Origin: Gemmatimonadota bacterium
Lineage (GTDB): Bacteria; Gemmatimonadota; Gemmatimonadetes; Longimicrobiales; Gaopeijiaceae
Assembly: GCA_022340755.1 (NCBI GenBank)
Contig: JAJDNI010000042.1
Location: 1-32,386 of the forward strand
Direction of reading: 5' to 3'
Length of the DNA stretch: 32,386 bases
Shown in pieces: positions 1-7,900 of this stretch. The notes below the pieces were generated by a model. The model worked only from the letters and a program-made list of their open reading frames with translations. It searched no databases and was not told where the DNA came from. The translations under genes were made by a program, and so were the position numbers. Position 1 is the stretch's first letter; every line of letters starts with the position of its first letter.

Positions 1-243
1 GCCGACAACGCTGTGGACTGGCACCAGGGGCTGGAGCTGTACGGTGCCGCGCGTCGGAACGGGAAGAAGGTCATCCTGCTGTCGTACCCGGGCGAGCCCC
101 ATCACCTGTCCAAGAAGCCGAACCAGATCGACTTCCAGATCCGGATGAAGCAGTTTTTCGACCACTACCTCATGGGTGCGCCCGAGCCCGACTGGATGAA
201 GTACGGGGTGCCGCAGACGGAGAAGGGGCGGCCCATCAGATAG
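1..243 (+). CDS. S9 family peptidase (prolyl oligopeptidase type), C-terminal fragment
   Basis: The reading frame is open from the first base and ends at TAG 241-243, so only the last 80 residues are present. The fragment has the end of an alpha/beta-hydrolase catalytic domain as in S9 peptidases. ADNAVDWHQG near the start fits the loop carrying the catalytic Asp. GEPHHL fits the loop carrying the catalytic His. The tail RMKQFFDHYLMGAPEPDWMKYG is the usual closing helix and extension in this family. The catalytic Ser would lie upstream of the window. Enzymes of this type hydrolyse peptides or related amides, often in the envelope of Gemmatimonadota and Acidobacteriota; the substrate cannot be told. 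The gene is followed by a strong hairpin at 308-339. The family call is fairly secure and the subfamily is not. Confidence 0.8.
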   Translation, partial: ADNAVDWHQGLELYGAARRNGKKVILLSYPGEPHHLSKKPNQIDFQIRMKQFFDHYLMGAPEPDWMKYGVPQTEKGRPIR

Positions 244-307
244 GGGAGCTCGGTGGCGCTCGTGACGCGAGACGCCATACGTATGAAGGGCTTCCCTGAG
301 TAGGTAG

Positions 308-339
308 GACGGCGGGGGCGCCAAAGCGCCCCCGCCGTC
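308..339. terminator. Strong 14-bp hairpin between convergent genes
   Basis: Bases 308-321 and 326-339 are perfect reverse complements (14 bp, almost all G:C) around a 4-base loop CAAA. The hairpin lies between the stop of the S9 peptidase (+) and the stop of the CAP-domain gene (-), so it can serve both strands as a terminator. There is no clear T tract on either side, so it may act as a 3'-end stabiliser or a Rho-assisted stop. Confidence 0.7.
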
Positions 340-388
340 GCGTGGCCCAGCTGCTGCTCGTGTCGTCTACGGCGGGTCGCTCGCGCCC

Positions 389-1081
389 TCAGGGATTGCA
401 CCGTGCCGGCTGACCCTGCGCCGCGGAATCCAGCGGTGTGGCGAACACCTGGACCCAGTACGTGCCGTAGGCCGACGAGCGCACGTCGACGAAGGCGACG
501 CCGATCTGCGTGAAGCCGCCACCGAGGATGTTCTCACGGTGATGCTCCGAGCTCATCCAATCGGCCACGACTTCTTTCGCGCCGGGCACCCCGGCGGCGA
601 CGTTCTCCCCGACCCTGGACCACTCGTATCCCGCCTCGCGGACCCTTTGGTCCGGAAGGGAGCCGTCCAGGCCCACGTGCCCGACGGGAGCTCCCGCCGC
701 GATGTCCCGGGCCTGCGTCATGGCGGCGGCTACGAGGCGGAGGTCCACCGAGAGGCGTCCGAGGCCCGCCTCGGTCCGGATCCGATTCACCTCCTCGAGA
801 ACGATCTGGCCCGGGGTCTGCGGGCAGGCGCGCGCGGTGTCGGGCGCCGGATGCGCCACGGACGTCTCCGAGTTGCGCGGCGCGGTCGACGTCCGGGACT
901 GTTCGACGGGCGCCGAATCCCCTCGGGCTGCCGACACTCCGAGGCTATCCGCGGAATCCGACGGCGAAGGCAGGGCGCCGGCCCGTGCGCAACCCAGCAA
1001 CACCGTGAGAACCGCCAGGGTCACGGGACACCTTCTACGTCGAGCGATGCCCGCCGGTTTGTCGCCACCTACCGAAGCCAT
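389..1081 (-). CDS. CAP-domain (SCP/PR1-like) lipoprotein
   Basis: 230 residues from the ATG at 1081, chosen because GGGGAGG lies just upstream and a signal peptide follows. The frame extends further upstream, but that part is antisense-like sequence inside the neighbouring gene. Residues 15-31 form a basic then hydrophobic signal ending VLLGC, a probable lipobox with Cys31 (Leu at -2 is less usual). Residues 32-85 are a Ser/Ala/Pro-rich spacer. Residues 90-220 are a CAP domain: VLEEVNRIRTEAGL, GHVGLDG with His135, VGENVAAG with Glu159, and SSEHHRENILGGGFTQIGVAF, the classic CAP2 region, then YWVQVFA. Bacterial CAP proteins are secreted or envelope-bound with mostly unknown function, so no reaction is assigned. 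The start lies 13 bp inside the end of the upstream pyruvate-kinase-like gene, so the two are probably co-transcribed and translationally coupled. Confidence 0.88.
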   Translation of the reverse strand: MASVGGDKPAGIARRRRCPVTLAVLTVLLGCARAGALPSPSDSADSLGVSAARGDSAPVEQSRTSTAPRNSETSVAHPAPDTARACPQTPGQIVLEEVNRIRTEAGLGRLSVDLRLVAAAMTQARDIAAGAPVGHVGLDGSLPDQRVREAGYEWSRVGENVAAGVPGAKEVVADWMSSEHHRENILGGGFTQIGVAFVDVRSSAYGTYWVQVFATPLDSAAQGQPARCNP

Positions 1082-2946
1082 GTCCTCCCCTGTCGTGTGC
1101 CCACGCTCCGCCCCACCTCCTCCGGGTCCGGCTCCTCCAGCGTGAGGGCCGGAAGGAGCGTCGCCTTCTTCCTCTGGTAACTCTGCACCGATCGGAGCAC
1201 GTGGTCCAGCGTGCGGATGGCGTCGGTGATGAACGGGCCCTTGTTGAGCATGACGCACTCGGCCCGCTCGGCCATGGCGACGTCGGAGATCTCGGAGCGC
1301 GTCGGGAGGCCGGTCTTGGCCAGCCTCTCCAGGACCTGAGTCGCCCACACGACGGGCACGTGGGCGGCCTCACACACCCACAGGATCTCTTCCTGGATCT
1401 GCGCCAGATGCGTCCATCCCGCCTCCACCGCGAGGTCGCCCCGGGCGATCATCACGCCGACCGCCGGCCGCTCCATGGCGGCCAGCAGGATACCCGGCAG
1501 ATGCTGGAACCCCCTCCGCGTCTCGATCTTGAGGATCAGGCCCAGGTCGTCTCCGCCGGCGGCGTCCAGCTCGTCCAGGAGGTCCTCCACGTCGTCGGGA
1601 TGGTTCACGAAGGACACGCTGACCCCGTCGGCGTGGGCGGCGATGAAGCGCAGGTCCTCTTTGTCCTTGGCGGTCAGACCGGCAATGCGGAGCGTGCTCT
1701 CGGGAAGGTTGATCCCCTTGTCGCCCCGGAGCTTGGAGCCGGCGGCCTTGGCGCGTGTGATCTCGACAGTGATCTCGCCGTCGCGGACCTCGCGGATCAC
1801 CCCGTGGATCTTCCCGTCGTCCAGGAGGAGCGGCTCGCCCGGGCGTACGTCATCCAGGAGCTCGGGGAGCGTGCAGGAGACATGGGCGGGCGCGGGAGGG
1901 CAACCCTCGGTCGCCGGCCGGGCCGGCTCTCCCGGACGCGGGTCTTTGTGCACGATCAGGACGTCACCGGTCCGTAGTAGGATGGGATCCTCCGTGACGG
2001 GCAGATCTCCCACCTCGCCGGCACAGGCCACGGTTCCGTCCTCCGCCATCAGCTCCAGGAGCAGCCCGGCTTCCAGGTACGCCGTGGCGGGACAGAGCGC
2101 TGTGGCCCTTCCGTTCTCGACGCACTCCACGTCGAAGTGGCCCCGCTTGTCCCGCGCGTCCCGAAAGCCGATCTGGCTGCCGGGTCGCAGCTGCGCGAAC
2201 AGCTCCGGCGAGATGGGGATCACCCCGACGCCCGGGACGGGCGCCAGTGACACCACCTCGGGACCGGCGATGCGGCCGCGCACGTCCTTGGTGGGGTGGA
2301 TCCGCTGAACCTTCGGTCCGGGTGCCAGCGCTCCGGTCCGGATCTTGGGACCGGCAACGTCCATGAAGGTCTTGCAGGAGTGTCCCGTGGCCCTGCGGGC
2401 GCGCTCGATGTGCCCGAGCATTCGCTCCCAGTCGTCGGGTCCGTCGTGGGCGCAGTTGATGCGCGCGCAGTTCATGCCCGCGACGAGCAGCTCTCGGATC
2501 AGGCGATAGTCGTCCGCGGCCTCCGAGGGCAGGGTGACCATGATCCTGATCGGGCTCCCCTTCACCTTCTTTCCCAGGAGCGCCCGGGTGTGCCGGCGGA
2601 TGAGCTTTCTGCCCTGTTTGAAGGTGACCGGTCCCTTCTTGGGTTTTCCCTTGCGGCCCTGGAGGGCGCGCACGGCGTGCAGAACGGCCTGCACGTTGGC
2701 GAGCACGTGGGCTTCCGCGCGGCCGAGGCTCGACAGCCCCAGCATGCCGAGCTCCGATTGCAGGTCACGGATGTCGCGCTGTCGGAGCGCCAGGTAGTGG
2801 AGGAGGTTCAGCCCGCTCTTGAGCTGATCCGGGTGGAGCTGTTCGAGCTGGACGCGATACCGCTCCTCGAACGCCGACGCGTCGTCGAGGATCCGCTCCA
2901 GCTCGCACCGAGCGGCGACGAGACGCTCTGCGCGCTTGGCCTTCAT
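1069..2946 (-). CDS. Pyruvate kinase-like protein with N-terminal helical extension
   Basis: 625 residues from the ATG at 2946, with GGGAGG six bases upstream. Residues 1-130 are a charged helical extension absent from normal pyruvate kinases. Residues 131-595 match the kinase barrel and B domain. Arg162 and Asn164 sit in MNCARINCAH. Asp196 sits in MDVAGPKIRTG. The B-domain end reads LLLDDGKIHG, and DKGINLP follows. The catalytic-region residues are Lys473 and Glu475 (LKIETRRG), Asp504 (IARGDLAVE) and Thr536 (WATQV), then PTRSEISDVA. The ~120-residue C-terminal allosteric domain is missing. The usual Glu in GPEIR is Lys201, and Ser and Thr at two potassium-site positions are Ala and Val. The expected reaction is phosphoenolpyruvate + ADP to pyruvate + ATP in the cytoplasm, but the changes leave room for another substrate. 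The gene overlaps the CAP gene downstream. Confidence 0.85.
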   Translation of the reverse strand: MKAKRAERLVAARCELERILDDASAFEERYRVQLEQLHPDQLKSGLNLLHYLALRQRDIRDLQSELGMLGLSSLGRAEAHVLANVQAVLHAVRALQGRKGKPKKGPVTFKQGRKLIRRHTRALLGKKVKGSPIRIMVTLPSEAADDYRLIRELLVAGMNCARINCAHDGPDDWERMLGHIERARRATGHSCKTFMDVAGPKIRTGALAPGPKVQRIHPTKDVRGRIAGPEVVSLAPVPGVGVIPISPELFAQLRPGSQIGFRDARDKRGHFDVECVENGRATALCPATAYLEAGLLLELMAEDGTVACAGEVGDLPVTEDPILLRTGDVLIVHKDPRPGEPARPATEGCPPAPAHVSCTLPELLDDVRPGEPLLLDDGKIHGVIREVRDGEITVEITRAKAAGSKLRGDKGINLPESTLRIAGLTAKDKEDLRFIAAHADGVSVSFVNHPDDVEDLLDELDAAGGDDLGLILKIETRRGFQHLPGILLAAMERPAVGVMIARGDLAVEAGWTHLAQIQEEILWVCEAAHVPVVWATQVLERLAKTGLPTRSEISDVAMAERAECVMLNKGPFITDAIRTLDHVLRSVQSYQRKKATLLPALTLEEPDPEEVGRSVGTRQGRTWLR

Positions 2947-3209
2947 GGTGGGACCTCCCGCAGGGCTCGGGCCCCACGTTGGCGTGGTGCGTCCATGCCC
3001 GTGCCTCCAGGGACGGAACGCTCGGGCCGCAACCCCACCCGCCTGATGGAAACGCTAGACGACGGAGCGGGGGTGAGCAAGAAGATCGTGGAGGAGAGCC
3101 TCGCTGCCCTGGACGTGTCGACACCCGCCAACGGTCACCGTGGAGGTACAGAATGCGGCGCTTCCAACCTCCGCAGAGCGATGCCCGTCCAAAGTCACAC
3201 GTAGAAGTC

Positions 3210-3239
3210 TTGCATCGCATACTATGTGATACATAGTAT
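3210..3239 (+). promoter_or_regulatory. Putative padR promoter overlapping the operator
   Basis: TTGCAT (3210-3215) resembles a -35 box and TAGTAT (3234-3239) a -10 box, with an 18-base spacer. Both lie in a short AT-rich patch in otherwise GC-rich DNA, about 120 bases before padR. The -10 box falls inside the right arm of the palindrome 3218-3240, so a protein bound there would block RNA polymerase. Assigned by inspection only. Confidence 0.45.
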
Positions 3240-3240
3240 G
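3218..3240. promoter_or_regulatory. Perfect 23-bp palindromic operator, probable PadR site
   Basis: CATACTATGT (3218-3227) is followed by GAT and then its exact reverse complement ACATAGTATG (3231-3240). The core has the ATGT...ACAT form known from PadR-family operators, though the spacing here is 3 rather than the usual 8-10. It lies upstream of the padR gene at 3361 and overlaps its likely promoter. This fits autoregulation of padR and the coupled permease by the PadR protein. Confidence 0.65.
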
Positions 3241-3305
3241 ATCCGAAGGTGCTTTCCCGAGTCCTCGTCCGGTTCGGGCCGACGGCCCCTGCACCTTTCG
3301 GGAAC

Positions 3306-3365
3306 GATGGAGCGAATCGGATGACGATGGAGCGAATCGGATGACGATGGAGCGAATCGAATGAC
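3306..3365 (+). repeat. Three tandem 20-bp repeats, each with a ribosome-binding site and ATG
   Basis: The unit gatggagcgaatcggatgac occurs at 3306-3325 and 3326-3345 identically and at 3346-3365 with one change (G to A at 3360). Each copy has GGAG about 8 bases before an ATG, so the unit repeats a translation-initiation module. The last ATG (3361) is the padR start. A decayed 21-base fourth copy seems to continue into the gene (GGAG at 3369, ATG at 3382). Such an array can gain or lose units by replication slippage. Confidence 0.9.
3307..3364 (+). other. Chain of three mini-ORFs leading into padR
   Basis: Because the 20-base unit is not a multiple of three, each repeat ATG opens a different frame and soon stops. 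3307-3324 encodes MERIG. 3321-3344 encodes MTMERIG. 3341-3364 encodes MTMERIE. Each stop overlaps the next start as ATGA (3321-3324, 3341-3344, 3361-3364), and the last overlap contains the padR ATG. Ribosomes could therefore step from one mini-ORF to the next and into padR. The arrangement is seen directly; whether the mini-ORFs are translated is inference. Confidence 0.45.
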
Positions 3366-3714
3366 CCTGGAGCGGGAATGGATGCGAGGCGCGGCACCCC
3401 TGGCCGTGCTGACGTTGCTTGAGCGCCGCGAGATGTACGGCTACGAGTTGGTGGAGGCGCTCGAGCGGGACACGGGCGGCATCCTGGCCATGGGGCAGTC
3501 CACGGTCTACCCGCTTCTCTACAACCTGGAGGGACGCGGACACGTGGAACCGGTGTGGCGGACCGCGCCCTCGGGCCGCAGACGAAAGTACTACCGCATT
3601 ACGGCCGCCGGTTGCGCCTGGCTCACGGAGCAACGCGCGCAGTGGACCAAGCTCGTTACCGCCCTCGCCCGGTTGGGGCTGGCAGGGCCAGCGACGGAGG
3701 AGGCGCTGCCGTGA
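3361..3714 (+). CDS. PadR family transcriptional regulator
   Basis: 117 residues. A winged-helix DNA-binding domain fills the protein: RGAAPLAVLTLLERREMYGYELVEALER (helices 1-2), then GQSTVYPLLYNLEGRGHVEPVWR (recognition helix), then the wing with RRRKYYRITAAG and a short C-terminal helix. This is the compact PadR form, a cytoplasmic repressor that binds palindromic sites as a dimer. The ATG at 3361 has GGAG 8 bases upstream. Met8 (3382) is an alternative start, also with GGAG upstream, and residues 1-7 (MTLEREW) look like a fused fourth copy of the leader mini-ORF. The stop TGA overlaps the GTG of the permease (GTGA 3711-3714), so the two are coupled. The likely target is the palindrome at 3218-3240. 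Confidence 0.93.
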   Translation: MTLEREWMRGAAPLAVLTLLERREMYGYELVEALERDTGGILAMGQSTVYPLLYNLEGRGHVEPVWRTAPSGRRRKYYRITAAGCAWLTEQRAQWTKLVTALARLGLAGPATEEALP

Positions 3715-6452
3715 CCAGCCGCGGGCCCCGGCCGGATCTCCCGCCGGAGTTGGAGATCCTGATCCGGAAGGTGTTGGACGCGGCCCGACTGGAGATGCCG
3801 GCTCGAGCGGAGGTCGAGGCCGACCTGCGGGCCCATTTCGAGGACGGCCTCGATGCCGGCGCGACCTGGCGGGAGCTGACGACGCGCTTCGGCGATCCGG
3901 TCGCCGCGGGACGCAGGATCGCGCAGGCCCGGCGCGAGGTTCGACGGAGGCAGATGAGAACGAACGGGAGGTGGTGGATGTCGGCGTCGGAGTGGTGGAC
4001 GGAGGTGAGGCGGGGCGCGCGTCGTCTGCTGCGCACGCCGGGATTCGCGTTGGTGGTGGTGGTCACGCTCGCCCTGGGCGTGGGCGCCAACGCGTCGATC
4101 CTCTCCGTCGTGGACGCGGTGCTCTTGAAGCCGCTGCCGTACGCGGACCCGGGGCGTCTCGTCCGGGTCTACTCCGCGAGCAAGGACAACGTCGCGAACT
4201 ACAACTACCTGCGGGCTCCAGGGGTGGCCGCGTACCGAACCTGGACGGACGTCTTCGACGACTTCGGTGCGCTGTATACCTACCGGCAGACCGGCGCAGA
4301 CCTCACGGAGGGCGGGCACACCGACCGGGTCACCGTGGTGCGGGTGGTGCCCGGGTACTTCGAGACGCTGGGCATCCCGCCCGCGCTCGGCCGGGCGTTC
4401 CGCGAGGACGAGAGCTTCGCCCCCGGTACCCAGCCGGACGAGGAATCCCGGCGAGAGCCCGCGGCGCGGGTCGCCATGCTCAGCCACGGTCTGTGGGCCA
4501 GTCACTTCGGCGAGGCGCGTGACATCGTGGGTCACGACATCGAGCTGGACGGGGTGTCCTACGAGATCGTCGGCGTCATGCCGCGGGGGTTCACCGATCC
4601 CTTCGGCGCACCGGCGGACGTCTGGGTGCCTCAGGACATGCGGGCGGGCGGAAGCAACAGCTGGGGCAACTACTACCTCTCGGGCGTGGCGCGTCTCAAA
4701 CACGGCCTGAGCGTCGAGGCCGCCCAGGCTCGCGTCGACATCCTCCATGAGCGGATGCGTGCGGCCAATCCGGACGCGGGCGAGAATACACGCCTCCGCA
4801 TCGTCTCCCTCCACGACGATCTGGTGGGAACGACCCGCCGCACGATGTTGCTCATCCTCGCGGTGGCCGCTGCGCTGGTCTTGCTCACCGCATGCGTGAA
4901 CCTCGCCAACCTGCTGTTCACCCGCGGCCTCGGTCGGGACCGTGACGTGGCGGTGCGGGCGGCACTCGGGTCGGGTCGCGCCCGCATCGTCGCCGGCCTC
5001 CTCGTGGAGACGGCGATCCTCGCGGTGTGCGGTGGCGTCCTGGGCCTCGCCCTTGGATGGGCCGGCATCCGCGGGCTTCTGGCGTTGGCCCCGGACGCCC
5101 TCCCCGTGGTCACCCGACCCGAGCTCGGATCGGGGGTCTTCACGGTGGCCCTCCTTGCCACGGTCATCGCTCTGGTCGTTTCCGGCGTCACGCCGGCCCT
5201 TCGCCTTTCCCGAACGGCGCCCGCCGACGCGTTGCGCTCGGAGGGTCGCTCGGTCACGGGCGGGCGCCGCCGCCGCCGAACACGCGACGTCCTCGCCGTA
5301 GTCCAGGTGGCCGCCGCTCTCGTGCTGGTCACGGCCGCCGCCCTCCTCGGGCGAAGCTTCGCCGCCCTCAGGGACGTGCCGCTGCACCTGAATCCCGACG
5401 GCGTGCTCGCCTTCGAGGTGAACCTCCCCGGCTCGCGATACCCGGACGGTGCTTCCCGCATAGCCTTCCACGAAACGTTCCACAGGCAGCTCGAGTCGCT
5501 CCCCGAGGTGGAGCGGGTGGGCGCCGTGTCGTGGCTTCCGCTGAATGGGCGCTACCACATCTGGGGAGTGTACTGGGATCCCGAGCACCCCACCGGTGGG
5601 AGCGACGAGGGGTGGCACGTGAGCGACGTTCGGGTGATCTCCGGCGACTACTTCGCCTCCATGGGGATCTCCATCGTGCGTGGCCCGAGCCCGGTCGACG
5701 TGGACCCGGCGGGAGAGCCCGTGGTCTGGGTCAGCCGGAAGTTCGTGAGCGACGTCTTCGGCGATGACCGCGATCCCATGGGCCAGCAGGTGTACGTCAG
5801 CGGGACCGTGCGTCGCGTGGTGGGGGTGGTGGACGACGTGCCGTACGACGCGCAGGGGGACGTGTCGAGGAAGGTCTACATTCTCCACGCGCAGTTCGCG
5901 GACAACCGGAACTGGACGCTCATCCAGACCGTCAAGGTGCGGGGAGATCTCGCCGCGGCTCAGTCCGATATCCGGCACGTGCTGGCCGGCCTGGACGGAC
6001 AGCTCGTGCTGTACCACCCCGAGTCCTTCGCCGACGTTGTCGCGGCGGCGCGGGCGCAGGATCGATTCGCCACGGCGCTCATGGTCGCGTTCGCCCTGCT
6101 GGCTTTGATGCTTGCCCTGGTGGGCACCTACGGCGTGCTGGCGAACAGCGTGGCCGGACGCACGCGTGAGTTCGGCATCCGCATGGCGCTGGGCGCCGAT
6201 GGAAGGTCGGTCCGGGGACTCGTGCTGCGCTACGCCACGGCCCTCGTCGTCCCTGGGATGGCGCTGGGCCTGGTGGGTGCCTGGATCGGCGCGAGGTGGC
6301 TGCGCACGCTTCTCTTCCAGGTTCGGTCGTCGGACCCCGTGGTGTACGTGTCCGTCCTCCTGGTCTTCGGGGCGGTCGGAGTCGTTGCGGGGTGGGCGCC
6401 CGCGCGGCGGGCGACGCGCGTCGACCCGGCCAGGACCCTCTCCGTGGAGTAG
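3711..6452 (+). CDS. ADOP-type ABC transporter permease (MacB/FtsX family)
   Basis: 913 residues from the GTG at 3711, which overlaps the padR stop and has GGAGGAGG about 8 bases upstream. The frame is open further upstream, but only through padR. Residues 1-80 form the soluble prefix domain with a helical dimer-like pattern. TM1 is at about 112-135, followed by a MacB periplasmic domain beginning ILSVVDAVLLKPLPYADPGRLV. A first FtsX unit (TM2-4, about 379-495) contains RDVAVRAALGSGRARI. TM5 at about 526-550 opens a second periplasmic domain, and a final FtsX unit (about 788-900) contains REFGIRMALGADGRSV. This duplicated architecture is that of acidobacterial duplicated orphan permeases, which usually lack a cognate ATPase gene and often follow padR, as here. 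No ATPase is adjacent on this strand. The substrate is unknown; MacB relatives act as mechanotransducers or exporters. Confidence 0.92.
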   Translation: MTSRGPRPDLPPELEILIRKVLDAARLEMPARAEVEADLRAHFEDGLDAGATWRELTTRFGDPVAAGRRIAQARREVRRRQMRTNGRWWMSASEWWTEVRRGARRLLRTPGFALVVVVTLALGVGANASILSVVDAVLLKPLPYADPGRLVRVYSASKDNVANYNYLRAPGVAAYRTWTDVFDDFGALYTYRQTGADLTEGGHTDRVTVVRVVPGYFETLGIPPALGRAFREDESFAPGTQPDEESRREPAARVAMLSHGLWASHFGEARDIVGHDIELDGVSYEIVGVMPRGFTDPFGAPADVWVPQDMRAGGSNSWGNYYLSGVARLKHGLSVEAAQARVDILHERMRAANPDAGENTRLRIVSLHDDLVGTTRRTMLLILAVAAALVLLTACVNLANLLFTRGLGRDRDVAVRAALGSGRARIVAGLLVETAILAVCGGVLGLALGWAGIRGLLALAPDALPVVTRPELGSGVFTVALLATVIALVVSGVTPALRLSRTAPADALRSEGRSVTGGRRRRRTRDVLAVVQVAAALVLVTAAALLGRSFAALRDVPLHLNPDGVLAFEVNLPGSRYPDGASRIAFHETFHRQLESLPEVERVGAVSWLPLNGRYHIWGVYWDPEHPTGGSDEGWHVSDVRVISGDYFASMGISIVRGPSPVDVDPAGEPVVWVSRKFVSDVFGDDRDPMGQQVYVSGTVRRVVGVVDDVPYDAQGDVSRKVYILHAQFADNRNWTLIQTVKVRGDLAAAQSDIRHVLAGLDGQLVLYHPESFADVVAAARAQDRFATALMVAFALLALMLALVGTYGVLANSVAGRTREFGIRMALGADGRSVRGLVLRYATALVVPGMALGLVGAWIGARWLRTLLFQVRSSDPVVYVSVLLVFGAVGVVAGWAPARRATRVDPARTLSVE

Positions 6453-6496
6453 CAGGCCAGGAGGCCGGTCGATCCGTGCCGGACGACGCCCCTCCG

Positions 6497-7900
6497 TCAG
6501 CGACCGAAGAGCAACCGCAGCACGATGACCCCGCCGAGGAGATCCGGGCCGCGGGCGAGCTGGAGCACGAGCTCCATGGGAATGAGTCCGAAGGGTGTCT
6601 CCAACACAAAGCCACCGTACGACATGGGTGGGCGCGTCGCGGCACGGAACGCGGCCCCCACGACGCCGGCGATCAGAAGGAGCTCGAGGACATCGAGCTG
6701 GACCCCGCCGGCGGGCGCGGTGGCGGCCCACCAGAGCACCATGCCCAACGCGGGCACTACGAGATGGGCGATGCGCTGCTCGCGCCCGCTTCCTCCTAGA
6801 GCCCTTCTCAGGCCTGGTGAAGAGGACAGGGTCCGCAGACCGCTCATCAAGCGACCGGCCGCCACGTAGCCCAGCAGGAGCCGCCCGACCCCGACGGCCG
6901 ACGGGGCCACCATGGTCAGCGCGTAGAGTGCGAGCGCCAATCCTCCCCACACCGCCATCGCTCCGGGACGTCGGAGCTGTCTCCGGAGCTCGGCCTGGAG
7001 GAGCACCCAGGTACGGCGCCAGGGACCCCCGTGGAACGGTCGGCTGCGCACGGTGCCCACGTGCCGCCACCTCCGCACCTCCAGCACGCCGGACAGCAGA
7101 GACGGATCGAGCCATACGGTGGCGGACATGGTGGCCGTCGCGACCTCCGCTCCCGCGCTCAGCGCGGCCATGTCCACGCGGGGCAGGGAGCGCCAAGCGA
7201 ACGCGAGGGCGAGGATGCACAGGGGAACGCCGGTGAGCGCCAGCGCCGGGGCCAGGGCGATTCCCGGGGTGGGGAAAGGGTGTCCCAGGTAGTGGGCCGT
7301 GACCACCGTGCCGGCGACGAGCACGCCGACGCCGATGAGCACGCCGCCTGCGAGGCGAGGCCAACGCCATCCTCCGGGGGTCTGGGCCGAAACCAGCGAA
7401 GCGATGCCGGCCGCTCCATATGCCCCGGCCGCGAGTGCCGCCCATCCGGGCTCGTTGTGGTGCAGGCCCAGAACCGAGACCGCCGCCGCCACCAGGGCCA
7501 GGCCGACACTGGTGGAGAGAACCAGCGCGACGAAGCGGGGGGAGAGCCATGCCCGGCGGCTCACAGGCGTCGAGATCCCCCACGCCTGCTCGGCGGGGGT
7601 CGCCATGAGCGGCCCCACCGCGCGCAGAGCCTGCCACACGAGACCCGAGCCCACCAGGAGCACGGAGACGCCGACCCAGAAGGGCTCGGGTCCGGCGAAG
7701 GGTGTCCCCGACGGATGCTGGAGGTGCCGGTGCACCGACGCCACCAGGGCGCCTCCGTACACCAGGAACAGCCAGAGCAGCATATAGACGTCCGTGAGGA
7801 CATCGCCCAGAGAGCGTGCATGGTGGTCGCGGCGGGCGCGGCGCACCCACACGCGCCACTCCCGGGCGGAGGGGAGGGCCGCAGCGGACGCCGCGCTCAC
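6497..7900 (-). CDS. Multi-span ABC transporter permease, DUF6297-like
   Basis: 467 residues from the GTG at 7900, whose GTGA overlaps the stop of the ABC ATPase. The first 35 residues are Arg-rich and cytoplasmic (REWRVWVRRARRDHHARSLGDVLTDVY). About ten hydrophobic spans follow, in two halves separated by a loop with TPVSRRAWLSPR and another basic loop (RRWRHVGTVRSRPFHGGPWRR). No catalytic motif is seen. Coupling to a small ATPase marks it as the membrane part of an ABC transporter. The pattern resembles, from memory, the actinobacterial DUF6297 permease family, which is usually paired with a similar small ATPase; that family name needs a profile search. The substrate is unknown. Its stop lies 45 bases from the convergent ADOP gene stop with no clear hairpin between them. 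Confidence 0.75.
   Translation of the reverse strand: MSAASAAALPSAREWRVWVRRARRDHHARSLGDVLTDVYMLLWLFLVYGGALVASVHRHLQHPSGTPFAGPEPFWVGVSVLLVGSGLVWQALRAVGPLMATPAEQAWGISTPVSRRAWLSPRFVALVLSTSVGLALVAAAVSVLGLHHNEPGWAALAAGAYGAAGIASLVSAQTPGGWRWPRLAGGVLIGVGVLVAGTVVTAHYLGHPFPTPGIALAPALALTGVPLCILALAFAWRSLPRVDMAALSAGAEVATATMSATVWLDPSLLSGVLEVRRWRHVGTVRSRPFHGGPWRRTWVLLQAELRRQLRRPGAMAVWGGLALALYALTMVAPSAVGVGRLLLGYVAAGRLMSGLRTLSSSPGLRRALGGSGREQRIAHLVVPALGMVLWWAATAPAGGVQLDVLELLLIAGVVGAAFRAATRPPMSYGGFVLETPFGLIPMELVLQLARGPDLLGGVIVLRLLFGR

Larger units (their letters stand above)
2947..3360. other. Regulatory intergenic region between divergent pyk-like gene and padR
   Basis: These 414 bases separate two divergent genes. 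Nearest the pyk-like gene is its ribosome-binding site (GGGAGG on the minus strand, 2954-2959). Bases 2960-3209 show no convincing gene, hairpin or repeat. From 3210 onward come a promoter-like pair, a perfect palindrome and the tandem-repeat leader of padR, each listed separately. Confidence 0.6.

Noticed and set aside
3306-3365. CRISPR-like direct repeats
   Set aside because: The 20-bp units abut with no spacers, and there are no cas genes.
3591-7859. Open frame of 1422 codons on the minus strand across padR, the permease and the next gene
   Set aside because: It is antisense to clearly real genes, rich in Arg, Pro, His and Gly as expected from GC-rich shadow frames, and shows no domain or signal.
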